From the NCBI GenBank assembly GCA_025352695.1, contig JANXSK010000041.1, positions 29,151-93,150 of the forward strand: a stretch of 64,000 bases of DNA, in the 5' to 3' direction. This DNA is from Ferruginibacter sp. (lineage in GTDB: Bacteria > Bacteroidota > Bacteroidia > Chitinophagales > Chitinophagaceae). This document shows, piece after piece, positions 39,384-49,944 of the stretch. The notes below the pieces were generated by a model, which ran no database searches, was not told the origin of the DNA, and worked only from the letters and a program-made list of their open reading frames with translations. The first letter of the stretch is position 1, and every line of letters starts with the position of its first letter. Made by a program: the position numbers and the translations under genes.

Positions 39384-41648
39384 ATGCGATATAAATTTAT
39401 TAGTATTTTTTTTATCAGCTTTTACGGAAGTTTGGTTTTAGCCCAAAATAATTATAAAGGGGTTGTTATAAGCACCGAAAATAACCAGCCGCTGGCAGGC
39501 GTTACTATTAGTATTGCCAACAAACCAATTGCTATAACAAATGGCAAAGGGGTGTTTCAATTTACGGATAGTAATAGTAAAGTAGTTATAGGGTTTTCGC
39601 ATATTGGATATCTTTCGCAATTAAATAATTACAAAGCAGCACAAACAATTACAGTAACACTGAATCCATCCGGCACTGTATTGTCAACCGCTGTGGTAAA
39701 GGCTTTTGAAAGAAATACTTCATTAAAAAATATCCCCGTTTCGGTAAGTGTGTTGGGTAAAGATGATCTGGAACGATATAGCAATACTTCCTTTTTACAG
39801 GCTGTTAATACAGTGCCTGGTGTTAAGATGGATGAACGCAGTCCGGGTAGTTACCGGTTATCTATCCGGGGTAATTTATTACGTTCTCCTTTTGGCGTAC
39901 GCAATGTAAAAGTTTACTGGAATGGTATTCCATTTACAGATGCTAGTGGTAACACCTATCTTAACCAGTTAGGCTTTAATAATATTGGTAAAATAGAAAT
40001 TATTAAAGGGCCAGGTGGTAGTTTGTATGGCGCAGGCACGGGCGGTGTAGTGTTGTTAGATAGCAGGGTAGCGGATAAAGATGAGCATAGTATTTCAATA
40101 AATACATTGGCGGGAAGCTGGGGAACGACTGCAGCAGATGTGGCGTATAAAAAAAATACGGATAATTTAAATGTTGCTTTTAGCTACGCACACCAGCAAA
40201 CTGATGGTTGGCGCAATCATACCAATATGCGCAGGGATGTGGCAAATTACACAGGATTTTTTACTATAAATAAAAAGGAAAATATTGCTGCAAATATTTT
40301 TTACAGCGATCTTTATTACCAAACACCTGGAGGTTTAACTACTGCTCAAATGGCTGCCAATCCTCGTCAGTCGAGGCCGGCCGCCGGCCCTTTTAAAAGT
40401 GCGGAAGATCAACAGGCAGCTATATTTATAAAAACATTTTATGCAGGGTTTAGTCATTTGTACCAGTTTAATAACAATTGGAATAATACTACCAGTATCT
40501 ACAGCTCCAATACTCGCTTTAGCAATCCCAGTATTTTAAATTACCAACGTAAAACAGAGCAGGGTATTGGAGGTCGTAGTATTACCCAATATCAAAACAA
40601 TCGTATTAAGGTACATTTGGGTGGAGAATACCAATATGGATTTACCAGTTCCAGAACCTTTGGTAATAAACTTGGTGTAACAGACACTTTACAGTTAGAT
40701 GATGAGATTGCCGCAAAGCAGTACAATATTTTTTTACAAACTGATATTAGCCTTCCAGAAAATTTTATCATTAATGCGGGAGTTAGTTATAATAATTACA
40801 ATTATGGATTTACAAGGTATAATCAACGGCCGGTAAAAACAATCACTAAAACCTTTGATCCTGCTGTTGGTCCCCGTATTTCTTTACTAAAAAAGATTAA
40901 TAAAAATTATAGTGTTTATGCAACCGTTAGTAAAGGGTATTCTCCTCCAACAATAGATGAAATAGTACCTTCCACCGGTATTTTTAATCCCTTATTGGAT
41001 GCGGAAAAAGCAGTGAATTACGAACTGGGTTTTAGAGGAGAACTGGTAGAAAATAAATTATTTATTGATGCATCTTATTACATTTTTTATCTCAATAATA
41101 CTATTGTTACCCGAAGGGATGCAAGTGGGGCAGACTATTTTGTAAACACCGGAAAAACTAAACAGCGTGGCTTTGAGGCGGCTGTAATTTATTATCCTAT
41201 CCGTTTTGCAACCGGCTTTGTAAAGGAGTTAAAATTGTGGAGTAATTATAGCGGTATCAATGCCAGGTTTAAAGAATATAAACAAACCATCAATGATTAC
41301 AGTGGAAATAAGCTAACTGGCACACCACCCAAAGTATTTTTATTTGGTACAGATGTAATTACCAAAAGAGGTCTGTACGCAAATGTAACGTATAGTTATA
41401 CTGATATAATTCCATTAAATGATGCCAATACTTTTTTTGCATCGCAGTATAATTTATTAATAGGTAGGGTTGGATATAAAAGAAAACTTTGTAAAGTTAT
41501 TGAAGGAGAAATTTATTTTTCTTTCGATAGATCGTTTAATACGCCTTACAGTCTTGGCAATGATTTGAATGCAGCAGGGAACCGTTATTTTAATCCTTCA
41601 GCACCCGAAAATTATTATGGTGGCCTCAAATTAAAATTCAATTTATAA
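39384..41648 (+). CDS. TonB-dependent receptor with carboxypeptidase-like regulatory domain
   Basis: YKGVVISTENNQPLAGVTISI; KIEIIKGPGGSLYGAGTGGVVLL; C-terminal beta-barrel ending LKLKFNL. Confidence 0.9.
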   Translation: MRYKFISIFFISFYGSLVLAQNNYKGVVISTENNQPLAGVTISIANKPIAITNGKGVFQFTDSNSKVVIGFSHIGYLSQLNNYKAAQTITVTLNPSGTVLSTAVVKAFERNTSLKNIPVSVSVLGKDDLERYSNTSFLQAVNTVPGVKMDERSPGSYRLSIRGNLLRSPFGVRNVKVYWNGIPFTDASGNTYLNQLGFNNIGKIEIIKGPGGSLYGAGTGGVVLLDSRVADKDEHSISINTLAGSWGTTAADVAYKKNTDNLNVAFSYAHQQTDGWRNHTNMRRDVANYTGFFTINKKENIAANIFYSDLYYQTPGGLTTAQMAANPRQSRPAAGPFKSAEDQQAAIFIKTFYAGFSHLYQFNNNWNNTTSIYSSNTRFSNPSILNYQRKTEQGIGGRSITQYQNNRIKVHLGGEYQYGFTSSRTFGNKLGVTDTLQLDDEIAAKQYNIFLQTDISLPENFIINAGVSYNNYNYGFTRYNQRPVKTITKTFDPAVGPRISLLKKINKNYSVYATVSKGYSPPTIDEIVPSTGIFNPLLDAEKAVNYELGFRGELVENKLFIDASYYIFYLNNTIVTRRDASGADYFVNTGKTKQRGFEAAVIYYPIRFATGFVKELKLWSNYSGINARFKEYKQTINDYSGNKLTGTPPKVFLFGTDVITKRGLYANVTYSYTDIIPLNDANTFFASQYNLLIGRVGYKRKLCKVIEGEIYFSFDRSFNTPYSLGNDLNAAGNRYFNPSAPENYYGGLKLKFNL

Positions 41649-41725
41649 AAAGATCTGTTGAAAAATAATGTGCATACTTTTTAACAGGCAACTAAAATGG
41701 GTGCTTGTTTGTAAGTTTAAATGTT

Positions 41726-42328
41726 ATGGAAATTTATCTTATTAGACACACAGCCCCAGATATTGATAAAGGTATTTGTTACGGGCAGTCAGACATTGAT
41801 GTAAAAGAAACCTTTTTAGCAGAAGCAGCCATTATACAAACATATCTTCCCAAAAATATCGGTACTGTTTACAGTAGCCCTTTAAAACGTTGTAAAAAAC
41901 TGGCAGAGCATTTATTTGCAGGGCATGCCATACAACTGCACAATAACCTTAAAGAGATTAATTGTGGCCAATGGGAAATGAAGGCTTGGGACAGTATTCC
42001 AAGAGAAGAAATTGACACTTGGATGAATGATTTAGTGAGGGTAGCCATTCCCAATGGCGAAAGTTACGAAGACCTTTACCAAAGAGTGAAACATACATTT
42101 ATAGACATACAAAAAAAAGTAACCCCTGCTATAATTGTTGCGCATGGCGGTGTACTAAGAAGTATCTTATCTTATTTAACCGATATACCACTAGAAGATT
42201 CTTTTAAAATATTTACACTCCATTATGGCTGTGTAATAAAAGTAACAAGTGTCAATGGTAGTTTAAGGCATGAGGTGCTATCCAATATTCCCCAAGAAAA
42301 AGAAACACATAAACCTTCTTATTTATAA
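41726..42328 (+). CDS. Histidine phosphatase family protein (CobC/alpha-ribazole phosphatase-like)
   Basis: MEIYLIRHTAPDIDKGICYGQSDI, VYSSPLKRCKKLAEHL, INCGQWE, IIVAHGGVLR. Confidence 0.82.
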   Translation: MEIYLIRHTAPDIDKGICYGQSDIDVKETFLAEAAIIQTYLPKNIGTVYSSPLKRCKKLAEHLFAGHAIQLHNNLKEINCGQWEMKAWDSIPREEIDTWMNDLVRVAIPNGESYEDLYQRVKHTFIDIQKKVTPAIIVAHGGVLRSILSYLTDIPLEDSFKIFTLHYGCVIKVTSVNGSLRHEVLSNIPQEKETHKPSYL

Positions 42329-42355
42329 TAGTTACCCATTTTTGAAAATGTATAT

Positions 42356-42967
42356 TTGCAAAAATGTTTAAACAACATGGATTTTCACAGTATCGCTTTA
42401 AAAGAAATACTAACTGTATCATTTACTTTGTTTGCAGTAATTGATATGGTAGGTAATATTCCAGTACTTGCCTCACTTAGGGTAAAGATGGGGGGCGAAA
42501 TTCGGTCGGCCCAGGCTACTTTCGCTTCAGGAGCTCTGATGATTTTGTTTTTATTTATTGGAAAACAGTTTTTGGATTTGTTAGGGCTGGATGTGCAATC
42601 ATTTGCTGTTGCAGGTAGTATCGTAATATTTATAATTGGGCTTGAAATGGTTTTGGGCCATGAGCTTTTTAAATCTGATGGCAATGCTAAAAGCGGTAGT
42701 GTAGTACCCATAGCTTTTCCTTTAATTGCAGGTTCAGGAACACTCACTACCATTATGAGTTTAAAAGCAAATTATGCTGATAGTAATATTTTTTTGGGTA
42801 TTCTTATCAACTGTGTGGTAATTTATTTGGTACTTAAATCTTTAAAATGGATAGAAAAAGGTTTAGGCTTTAATGGCATGATGATAATAAGAAAATTTTT
42901 CGGTGTAATATTGTTGGCTATTGCAGTAAAGATATTTGGAAGCAACATTAGCCACTTTGGAAAATGA
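42356..42967 (+). CDS. MarC family membrane protein
   Basis: FAVIDMVGNIPVLASL; VPIAFPLIAGSGTLTTIMSLKA. Confidence 0.88.
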   Translation: MQKCLNNMDFHSIALKEILTVSFTLFAVIDMVGNIPVLASLRVKMGGEIRSAQATFASGALMILFLFIGKQFLDLLGLDVQSFAVAGSIVIFIIGLEMVLGHELFKSDGNAKSGSVVPIAFPLIAGSGTLTTIMSLKANYADSNIFLGILINCVVIYLVLKSLKWIEKGLGFNGMMIIRKFFGVILLAIAVKIFGSNISHFGK

Positions 42968-42977
42968 TGAATAATTC

Positions 42978-43049
42978 GGCCTCGTAGTACAATGGATAGT
43001 ATAAGGGCCTCCGAAGCCCCAGATTCAGGTTCGATTCCTGACGAGGCCA
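42978..43049 (+). tRNA. tRNA-Arg (anticodon CCG)
   Basis: GGCCTCG...CGAGGCC acceptor stem, anticodon loop CTCCGAA, T-arm CAGGTTCGATTCCTG. Confidence 0.92.
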
Positions 43050-43210
43050 CAACATAATTATAAGCAATATAAAGTGCTATTATTTTTTAGTAGCTTAATG
43101 ATTTTTAGGTTTTGAATAGTACTTTTATATCTCATCTATTTTTCAAATAACTTTTCTTTAAAACCAACCCTGAGAAATAGAAATATTGTATTTTATTAAT
43201 ATTACCAAAC

Positions 43211-43813
43211 ATGATTAATGTAACTGCCATTCAGGAACATGTTCTGTCTGCACTGAAAGAGGGGCTATCTCCAAAACTCACCTACCATAACATCAATCAT
43301 ACTTTAGATGTAAACATTAAATGTTTGGAGATTGCAATTGCCGAAGGAATAACAAACAAAGATATTTTGTTAGAGTTGCAAATTGCATCCATATACCATG
43401 ATGTCGGTTTTTTATTTGTGTATGTAGGTCATGAAGAAAAAGGCTGTGAAATAGCAAAAAATGAGTTACCAAATTTTGGAGTCAATGACAAGATGATTGA
43501 AAACATTTGTGACATTATTATGGCAACTAAAATACCCCAATCGCCCAAAAATTTGTTACAACAAATTATTTGTGACGCAGATTTGGATTACCTGGGCAGA
43601 GAAGATTTTTTTAACATCAGCGAAAATTTATGTACAGAAGTTTTGGAGTATAAAATAGTAAGTAGTAAAAATGAATGGGAAGAACGCCAGGTTTATTTTT
43701 TACAAACACATAATTATTTTACTCAATCATCGCAAAAAAAACGAATGCCAGGGATGATAAAACATTTACAAAAAATAATGGCCGATAAAATGAAAAACAA
43801 GGCCCTACTTTAG
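43211..43813 (+). CDS. HD domain protein (phosphohydrolase-like)
   Basis: YHNINHTLDV, ASIYHDVGFL, CDADLDYLGR. Confidence 0.8.
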   Translation: MINVTAIQEHVLSALKEGLSPKLTYHNINHTLDVNIKCLEIAIAEGITNKDILLELQIASIYHDVGFLFVYVGHEEKGCEIAKNELPNFGVNDKMIENICDIIMATKIPQSPKNLLQQIICDADLDYLGREDFFNISENLCTEVLEYKIVSSKNEWEERQVYFLQTHNYFTQSSQKKRMPGMIKHLQKIMADKMKNKALL

Positions 43814-44237
43814 CCTTTATGGGTATGCCAACACAAAAAAGTTATTGGTTATGCATTGGCTTTACTAATGGTAGATTATATTGGATCATTAATCTGCTTT
43901 TGCGACGGAATTGAACATGTTGTCTTCTATTCATTTTTTTTATAAACATAAAGACAATCGGGACATATTTTGGAACATAAATATGCCAATAAAAACGATT
44001 TTAAAAATAGTACTTGAAATAAAGGAAATATGCTAGCATAAATTTTCCCTATCATAACTGAACAATGGCTTATTCTTTATATACTGCAAAATAGCAACAA
44101 ATTAAAATTATTAATTCATTATTTGATAGTTTTATAGATACCGAAAATATATTACTTACACAAACTGCCTACTATGTTAAACTAAATTTGTAAATTTATT
44201 TTATAATAATATTTACAGAAAAATTAAACTTTCTTTT

Positions 44238-44693
44238 ATGTCAACATCTGGTAATCAAAGTTTATCGCTGATAGAAAAAGTATTGCTTTTAAAATCACTC
44301 AGTATTTTTAGTGAAACACCTGAAACAATTTTGGCAGAACTTGCACCCTTAATGCAAGAAGTTGAAGTTGAACAAGGAACATTGGTTTTTAGAGAAGGTG
44401 AGCCAGGAGATTGTATGTATATAATTTTTAGCGGCGAAATAGAAATTCACAAAGGGAAAACTGCGCTCGCTATCCTGCAAACGAAAGAGGTGTTTGGGGA
44501 ACTTTCTTTACTAGATGCTGAAACAAGGAGTGCTACTGCCACAGCAAAAACTGATTGCTTCCTTTTTAAAATGGACCAGAAGCCTTTTTATAAATTGATT
44601 GAGTCAAGGCCCGAAGTTGCCATGGGATTTATAAAAATTCTTAGCAAACGCTTAAGACAACTAAACGATAAAACTGCCCAAAAAGCAGGTTAG
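44238..44693 (+). CDS. Cyclic nucleotide-binding (Crp-fold) domain protein
   Basis: VFREGEPGDCMYIIFSGEIEIHKG...VFGELSLLDAETRSATATA. Confidence 0.88.
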   Translation: MSTSGNQSLSLIEKVLLLKSLSIFSETPETILAELAPLMQEVEVEQGTLVFREGEPGDCMYIIFSGEIEIHKGKTALAILQTKEVFGELSLLDAETRSATATAKTDCFLFKMDQKPFYKLIESRPEVAMGFIKILSKRLRQLNDKTAQKAG

Positions 44694-44929
44694 TTTACTT
44701 TGTATAGTTTTTGTAATAAATAAATAGGGTTACAAAATAATTATTTAAGTGTTTTTATCAATAGCACATTTATAAAAACTTATCAAATATTTACCTCCAT
44801 AATAGCATTCATAAGGCGAAGATGTCTAACGGATTTTTTGTCTGTAATTTTAAAGCTTGTTTACACCATTCATTTTTAAGAACTAACTTACGCATTCATT
44901 ATTTTAAAAAAATTATTCAATTGTTTTGT

Positions 44930-45727
44930 ATGAAAAAACACTTTTCTTCTTCTTTAGGACTTCTTCTTTCTTTTTTATTTTTATTAAATAGCAGTTTTTC
45001 AACTGCCGGCAAAATACCGGTTGGTGATTACTACCAACTATCAATTTATCACATTAAAAATTCTGATCAATTAGCTGTTACAAACGCCTATCTAAAAAGC
45101 ACCTATTTACCAGCTTTACATAAAAGCGGGTTAAAAAATATTGGTGTATTTGACTCAATAGATAATGATACGGCAATTGATAAAAAAATATATGTGCTGA
45201 TACCATTTGCTTCTTTACAGAAATATGAATCATTTACCAGTGCATTAACAGCAGGCACATTATTACAAAATGATACCACTGTTTATTCCAATGCAGCTTT
45301 TAATAATGCACCTTACGAAAGAGTGGAAATAATTTTTTTAAAAGCATTTAAAGATATGTTGCATTTAAAAACACCGGTTTTAACTGCACCCAGAACCGAT
45401 AGGGTGTACGAGTTACGCAGCTACGAAGGACCAACAGATAAATTATATCGCCAAAAGGTAAGAATGTTTAACGAAGGCGGTGAAGTGGATCTTTTTAATC
45501 GATTACAATTTAATGCAGTTTTTTATTCTGAAGTATTAAGTGGCAGCCACATGCCTAACCTTATGTACATGACTAGCTTTAATAATAAGACAGAGCGGGA
45601 CGAACACTGGAAAAACTTTGTAAACGATACTACCTGGAAAAGGATTTCAGTTTTACCCGAATATTTAAATACAGTTTCTAAAGCGGATATATTTTTTTTA
45701 AGACCAACTGATTTTTCAGATTATTAA
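44930..45727 (+). CDS. NIPSNAP family-like secreted protein
   Basis: Signal peptide; YQLSIYHIKNSDQLAVTNAYLKSTYLPALHKSGLKNIGVF and VYELRSYEGPTDKLYRQKVRMFNEGGEVDLF. Confidence 0.8.
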   Translation: MKKHFSSSLGLLLSFLFLLNSSFSTAGKIPVGDYYQLSIYHIKNSDQLAVTNAYLKSTYLPALHKSGLKNIGVFDSIDNDTAIDKKIYVLIPFASLQKYESFTSALTAGTLLQNDTTVYSNAAFNNAPYERVEIIFLKAFKDMLHLKTPVLTAPRTDRVYELRSYEGPTDKLYRQKVRMFNEGGEVDLFNRLQFNAVFYSEVLSGSHMPNLMYMTSFNNKTERDEHWKNFVNDTTWKRISVLPEYLNTVSKADIFFLRPTDFSDY

Positions 45728-45796
45728 TCTTGTTTTTTTAGAAAGATTAAATAATTGACACATTTATAGTATTATTAAATTAGATTAAGCAACCAC

Positions 45797-46567
45797 ATGA
45801 AAGTAAAAAACATTTCAATGCTGCTAAGCGCAGTCTTAATTACAGCCACAACTTTTGCCCAACAAGGTGATCCTAAGGCTACCGAATTTTATAGTCCTGT
45901 TCCAAAAATAGTTACACCGGGTAAAACTATTTCTGATCCTCCTTCTGATGCCATGATTTTATTTGGTGGTAGAAATTTAGATGAATGGGTATCTACCGAT
46001 GATACTACAAAAGCAGCCATATGGACAGTGGCTAAAAATGTATTAACGGTAAATAAGAATTCAGGTAACATACAAACAAAAAAATCATTTACAGATTATC
46101 AGTTACACATTGAATGGCGCATTCCAGCAAACATAACCGGCGAAGGTCAGGCACGTGGAAACAGTGGTGTTTTTTTAGCCAGTACGGGTTCTGGAGATGC
46201 AGGGTATGAAATACAGATACTGGATTGCTATAACAATTCCACTTATGTAAACGGACAAACAGCGAGTGTTTACAAACAATCTATACCATTGGCAAACGCC
46301 TGTAAAAAACCAGGCGAATGGCAGGTGTATGACATAGCCTGGACTGCACCTCGTTTTAATGATGATGGTACAATAAACACACCTGCCCGAGTTACTGTTT
46401 CTCACAATGGGGTGTTAGTACAAAATAATTTCGAACTAAAAGGAGAGACTGCTTATATTGGCGCTCCAAAATATAAAAAACATGGTCCATCGCCCATAAA
46501 ACTACAGGCTCATGGCGACAAAAGTGAACCTATCAGTTTTCGCAATATATGGATTAGAGAATTGTAG
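45797..46567 (+). CDS. DUF1080 (3-keto-disaccharide hydrolase-like) secreted protein
   Basis: ILFGGRNLDEWVSTDD..., QLHIEWRIPANI...GNSGVFLAS, GYEIQILD, KLQAHGDKSEPISFRNIWIREL. Confidence 0.88.
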   Translation: MKVKNISMLLSAVLITATTFAQQGDPKATEFYSPVPKIVTPGKTISDPPSDAMILFGGRNLDEWVSTDDTTKAAIWTVAKNVLTVNKNSGNIQTKKSFTDYQLHIEWRIPANITGEGQARGNSGVFLASTGSGDAGYEIQILDCYNNSTYVNGQTASVYKQSIPLANACKKPGEWQVYDIAWTAPRFNDDGTINTPARVTVSHNGVLVQNNFELKGETAYIGAPKYKKHGPSPIKLQAHGDKSEPISFRNIWIREL

Positions 46568-46582
46568 AAATGAAATGACATT

Positions 46583-46615
46583 AAAAAAGGATAGTCAAAT
46601 TGACTACCCTTTTTT
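46583..46615. terminator. Bidirectional terminator AAAAAAGG.TAGTCA..TGACTA.CCTTTTTT
   Basis: Near-perfect stem with A/T flanks between convergent genes. Confidence 0.75.
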
Positions 46616-46682
46616 ATAAAAGAAAATTTATCCTGTTGCAACAAACCTATTTTTTTGTAAGCACATGTAATGCATCATTCAC

Positions 46683-47441
46683 TTATTTTACTCCCATCGA
46701 ATATTTAATACCCCCAAGTATATGTTGCAAAAACAATGGCTCGCTATAAGATTCAGTGGTATGTCCTAATTCAGTATAAAATACTTTTCCTCCCTCATAA
46801 CTATGGTACCAGGCCATTGGGTGATTACCGCCATTTTTTCCTCCAGTATAAGATGTTTCATCAATCTTAATTAAAACGGTTACATCGGGATTCATATTTT
46901 TAAAATTGTACCACTCATCCTTTCTTGTCCAGGTAGCGGATAAATGTTTGGTGGATAAATGCGTATTATCAACTACTACTAATTTAGCTTCCTGCTGCTG
47001 CGGATGCGATAAAAAACTTGCCCCTACCATTTTTACATACCATGGCCATTCGTACTCACAATCAGTTGCAGCATGTATGCCTACAAACCCACCTCCATTG
47101 TGTATAAAATTTTGCAATGCCACTTCCTGCTCTTTGCCTAAAACGGTACCGGTAGTACTTAAAAAAACAATTGTGTTAAATTTTTTTAAATTGTCATCCG
47201 TAAAATATGCGGAGTCTTCCGTAGCATCAACATCAAAATTATTTGTTGTGCCTAATTTTTTTATGGCGGCAATGCCCACTTCTATACTTTCGTGCCGGAA
47301 GCCACTTGTTTTTGAAAAAATAAGCACATTATTTTTTTTAACGGAAGCTGGTTGTGCTGTGTTTTTTTGAAAAGCAAAAGAGGCAACGACAATTAGTCCT
47401 AAAAAAAGTAAACGGGTAAATAAATTGGTAAGCAGTTTCAT
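46683..47441 (-). CDS. ThuA domain-containing protein (start at ATG 47441)
   Basis: NVLIFSKTSGFRHESI, GGGFVGIHAATDCEYEWPWYVKMVGASFLSHP, HPMAWYHSYEGGKVFYTELGHT. Confidence 0.9.
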   Translation of the reverse strand: MKLLTNLFTRLLFLGLIVVASFAFQKNTAQPASVKKNNVLIFSKTSGFRHESIEVGIAAIKKLGTTNNFDVDATEDSAYFTDDNLKKFNTIVFLSTTGTVLGKEQEVALQNFIHNGGGFVGIHAATDCEYEWPWYVKMVGASFLSHPQQQEAKLVVVDNTHLSTKHLSATWTRKDEWYNFKNMNPDVTVLIKIDETSYTGGKNGGNHPMAWYHSYEGGKVFYTELGHTTESYSEPLFLQHILGGIKYSMGVK

Positions 47442-47445
47442 ATTT

Positions 47446-48174
47446 TTATAAATTTTTAATGTTGATATTGCGATACCAAACGGTATTGCCGTGATCTTGT
47501 AATGCGATTTTTCCCTTTTTAAAAGTTCCAAAATCGGGCATGTCTTTAAATTTACTATTGGCAATTAATTGTTTCCAGTTATCACCCCACATAGTAGTTG
47601 TAACTACGTTGGTTCCATTTAAAAATATTTCCAACTTGCCTTTATTACTGATAATTTCTACAGCATTCCACTCACCAACTGGCTTTACTGGTTCTGATGA
47701 ACTTTTAATAAGATCGTATAAATCACCGGCCCGATGTTTAGTAATTTTTCCGTCCGGATGTCCATCATTATCCAGCACCTGAATTTCTGGTCCTGTTTTG
47801 TAAGTTTCCTGATATTTCGCAGCATCTTCTTTTACATTGAAGATAATACCGCTGTTACCTTTTGCAGAGATTTTCCATTCTAATTTCAAATCAAAATTTT
47901 CATATTCAGCGTCTGTAACTATATCACCACCTTCCTTTACAGATGGATCATTCATTATTGCACCATTAACTATTTTCCAGCGTGGACCAACGCTACTTTT
48001 TCCATAAGTGTGCCAGCCCTTTGTTGTTTTACCATCAAATAATGGCATCCAACCTTCTTTGCCCGAGATCGGAATCATGCAATCAACAGCAGGCTTTGGT
48101 ATAATTGTTTTTAGCAGAGCCGAATCATTATTTGTTGATAAAAAAGAAAGCAGGGCAATCGTTATTATTTTCAT
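47446..48174 (-). CDS. DUF1080 (3-keto-disaccharide hydrolase-like) protein
   Basis: WMPLFDGKTTKGWHTYGK; FDLKLEWKISAKGNSGIIFNV; IALQDHGNTVWYRNINIKNL. Confidence 0.9.
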   Translation of the reverse strand: MKIITIALLSFLSTNNDSALLKTIIPKPAVDCMIPISGKEGWMPLFDGKTTKGWHTYGKSSVGPRWKIVNGAIMNDPSVKEGGDIVTDAEYENFDLKLEWKISAKGNSGIIFNVKEDAAKYQETYKTGPEIQVLDNDGHPDGKITKHRAGDLYDLIKSSSEPVKPVGEWNAVEIISNKGKLEIFLNGTNVVTTTMWGDNWKQLIANSKFKDMPDFGTFKKGKIALQDHGNTVWYRNINIKNL

Positions 48175-48183
48175 ACTTATTCT

Positions 48184-48579
48184 TTATTTATTTTTTAGCA
48201 ATAAAACATATTTAGCAAGTGATTTTGCATCTTCAATAGATAATTTATCGTGTGCTGCCATAGGAATACTTCCCCAGTTACCTTGGCCACCTTTAATTAT
48301 TTTGTGTGCCAGGGTATCTATAGTTTCAGGCGTATCAGGGTATTTATTGGCAATATCCCGGAATGCAGGGCCTATTAATTTTTCATCAATTTTATGACAG
48401 GTAGCACAATCTGAATTCTTGATAAGTTCAAGGCCTTTTTGAAATTCAGGACTGTCAGTAGGATCGGCTTTGGCAATTTGAGTGGGTTCAGTTTTAGCCA
48501 CTGTTTTTGCATCGCCGGTACCATTGTTGCATGCATAGATGCCAGTAGTTAACAAACAAATGGTGATAATTCTTTTCAT
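48184..48579 (-). CDS. Class I cytochrome c (lipoprotein-like)
   Basis: CATCH haem motif in KNSDCATCHKIDEKLIGPAF; N-terminal lipobox-like TGIYAC. Confidence 0.9.
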   Translation of the reverse strand: MKRIITICLLTTGIYACNNGTGDAKTVAKTEPTQIAKADPTDSPEFQKGLELIKNSDCATCHKIDEKLIGPAFRDIANKYPDTPETIDTLAHKIIKGGQGNWGSIPMAAHDKLSIEDAKSLAKYVLLLKNK

Positions 48580-48620
48580 GTAAAAATGTTTTTTAATTAA
48601 AATTATAATTGATAAAATTA

Positions 48621-49676
48621 CTAATCTAATCCCAAAATAGTACGGTTAAATTTTTCGTTGCTTCCCGTATTGGCAAAATCATCAAATGCTTTTTCTGTTA
48701 CCCTAATAATATGGTCTTTGATAAATACAGAACCTTCTCTTGCACCATCTTCCGGATGTTTAATGGCACATTCCCACTCCATTACTGCCCAACCTTTATA
48801 ATTATAGGCGGCAAGTTTACTAAAGATTGCTTTAAAATCAACCTGTCCATCGCCCAACGAACGGAAACGGCCTGCCCTGTCAATCCAGTTTTGATAACCG
48901 CCATAAACACCCTGCTTACCTGTTGGGTTAAACTCAGCATCTTTAACATGAAACATTTTAATGCGTTCCTGATAATGATCTATGTATGTTAAATAATCGA
49001 GGCATTGCAACACAAAATGAGAGGGATCGTATAATAAACAAGCTCTTTTATGGTTGTTTACTTTCTCTAAAAACATTTCGTAACTAACCCCATCATGCAG
49101 GTCTTCACCGGGATGAATTTCATAACACAGATCAATACCCTGCTCATCAAAATGATTTAATATTGGTAACCATCTTTTTGCCAGTTCAGTAAAACCAGTT
49201 TCAACCAATCCTGTGGGGCGCTGTGGCCATGGGTAAACGGTGTGCCACAACAAAGCGCCGCTAAAAGTGCCGTGGGCGCTTAATCCCAGGTTTTTAGAAG
49301 CAATAGCGGCATACTTTAATTGTTGTACCGCCCATTCAGTTCTTGCTTTAGGATTGTTGCGAAATGCTTCCGGCGCAAAGCCGTCAAACAAAGCATCGTA
49401 GGCCGGGTTAACTGCTACCAGTTGCCCTTGCAAGTGCGTTGATAATTCTGTTATCTCTAATCCGCAACTGTTTACAATGCCTTTTAATTCATCACAATAA
49501 GTTTTACTTTCAGCGGCCTTTTGCAAGTCAATCAGGCGGCTATCCCAGGTTGGAATTTGCACGCCAACAAACCCAATGCTTTTGGCCCATGTACAAATGC
49601 TCTCCAGCGAATTAAAGGGAGCAGTATCACCCATAAATTGAGCAAGAAAAATTCCGGGTCCTTTTAATGTTGTCAT
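48621..49676 (-). CDS. Sugar phosphate isomerase/epimerase (TIM barrel)
   Basis: DLCYEIHPGEDLHDG...LLYDPSHFVLQCLDY...MFHVKDAEF...GWAVMEWECAIKHPEDGA. Confidence 0.88.
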   Translation of the reverse strand: MTTLKGPGIFLAQFMGDTAPFNSLESICTWAKSIGFVGVQIPTWDSRLIDLQKAAESKTYCDELKGIVNSCGLEITELSTHLQGQLVAVNPAYDALFDGFAPEAFRNNPKARTEWAVQQLKYAAIASKNLGLSAHGTFSGALLWHTVYPWPQRPTGLVETGFTELAKRWLPILNHFDEQGIDLCYEIHPGEDLHDGVSYEMFLEKVNNHKRACLLYDPSHFVLQCLDYLTYIDHYQERIKMFHVKDAEFNPTGKQGVYGGYQNWIDRAGRFRSLGDGQVDFKAIFSKLAAYNYKGWAVMEWECAIKHPEDGAREGSVFIKDHIIRVTEKAFDDFANTGSNEKFNRTILGLD

Positions 49677-49754
49677 AATTATGTTGTTAAAAAATTTAAT
49701 TTTTAATACTATTTTCCGGGCTAAGTGGCTATGTGAATCATTGTTGTGTCACTT

Positions 49755-49795
49755 GCCGACCTTGTCGGCATCCCGATGTTACACTTGAATCGGGA
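49755..49795. repeat. Two adjacent hairpins GCCGAC/GTCGGC and TCCCGAT/ATCGGGA
   Basis: Direct reading; upstream of the 48621-49676 gene. Confidence 0.5.
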
Positions 49796-49944
49796 CTTGT
49801 ACCTTTTCAACTTTTTGGTACTCTTTCTAAATTCGCTACCGTATTTATTTATTATATTTTACAACAGCAACGAACAACCAATTAAGTGCATAGTTCACAA
49901 ATAGAAAGAAATCAAACATCATAAATCAGCCATCAGACATTGCC

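Noticed and set aside
43820-44230. Intergenic stretch before the cyclic-nucleotide-binding gene as a possible hidden gene or ncRNA
   Set aside because: Short broken frames and generic AT-rich sequence; no stable hairpin or conserved motif identified by eye
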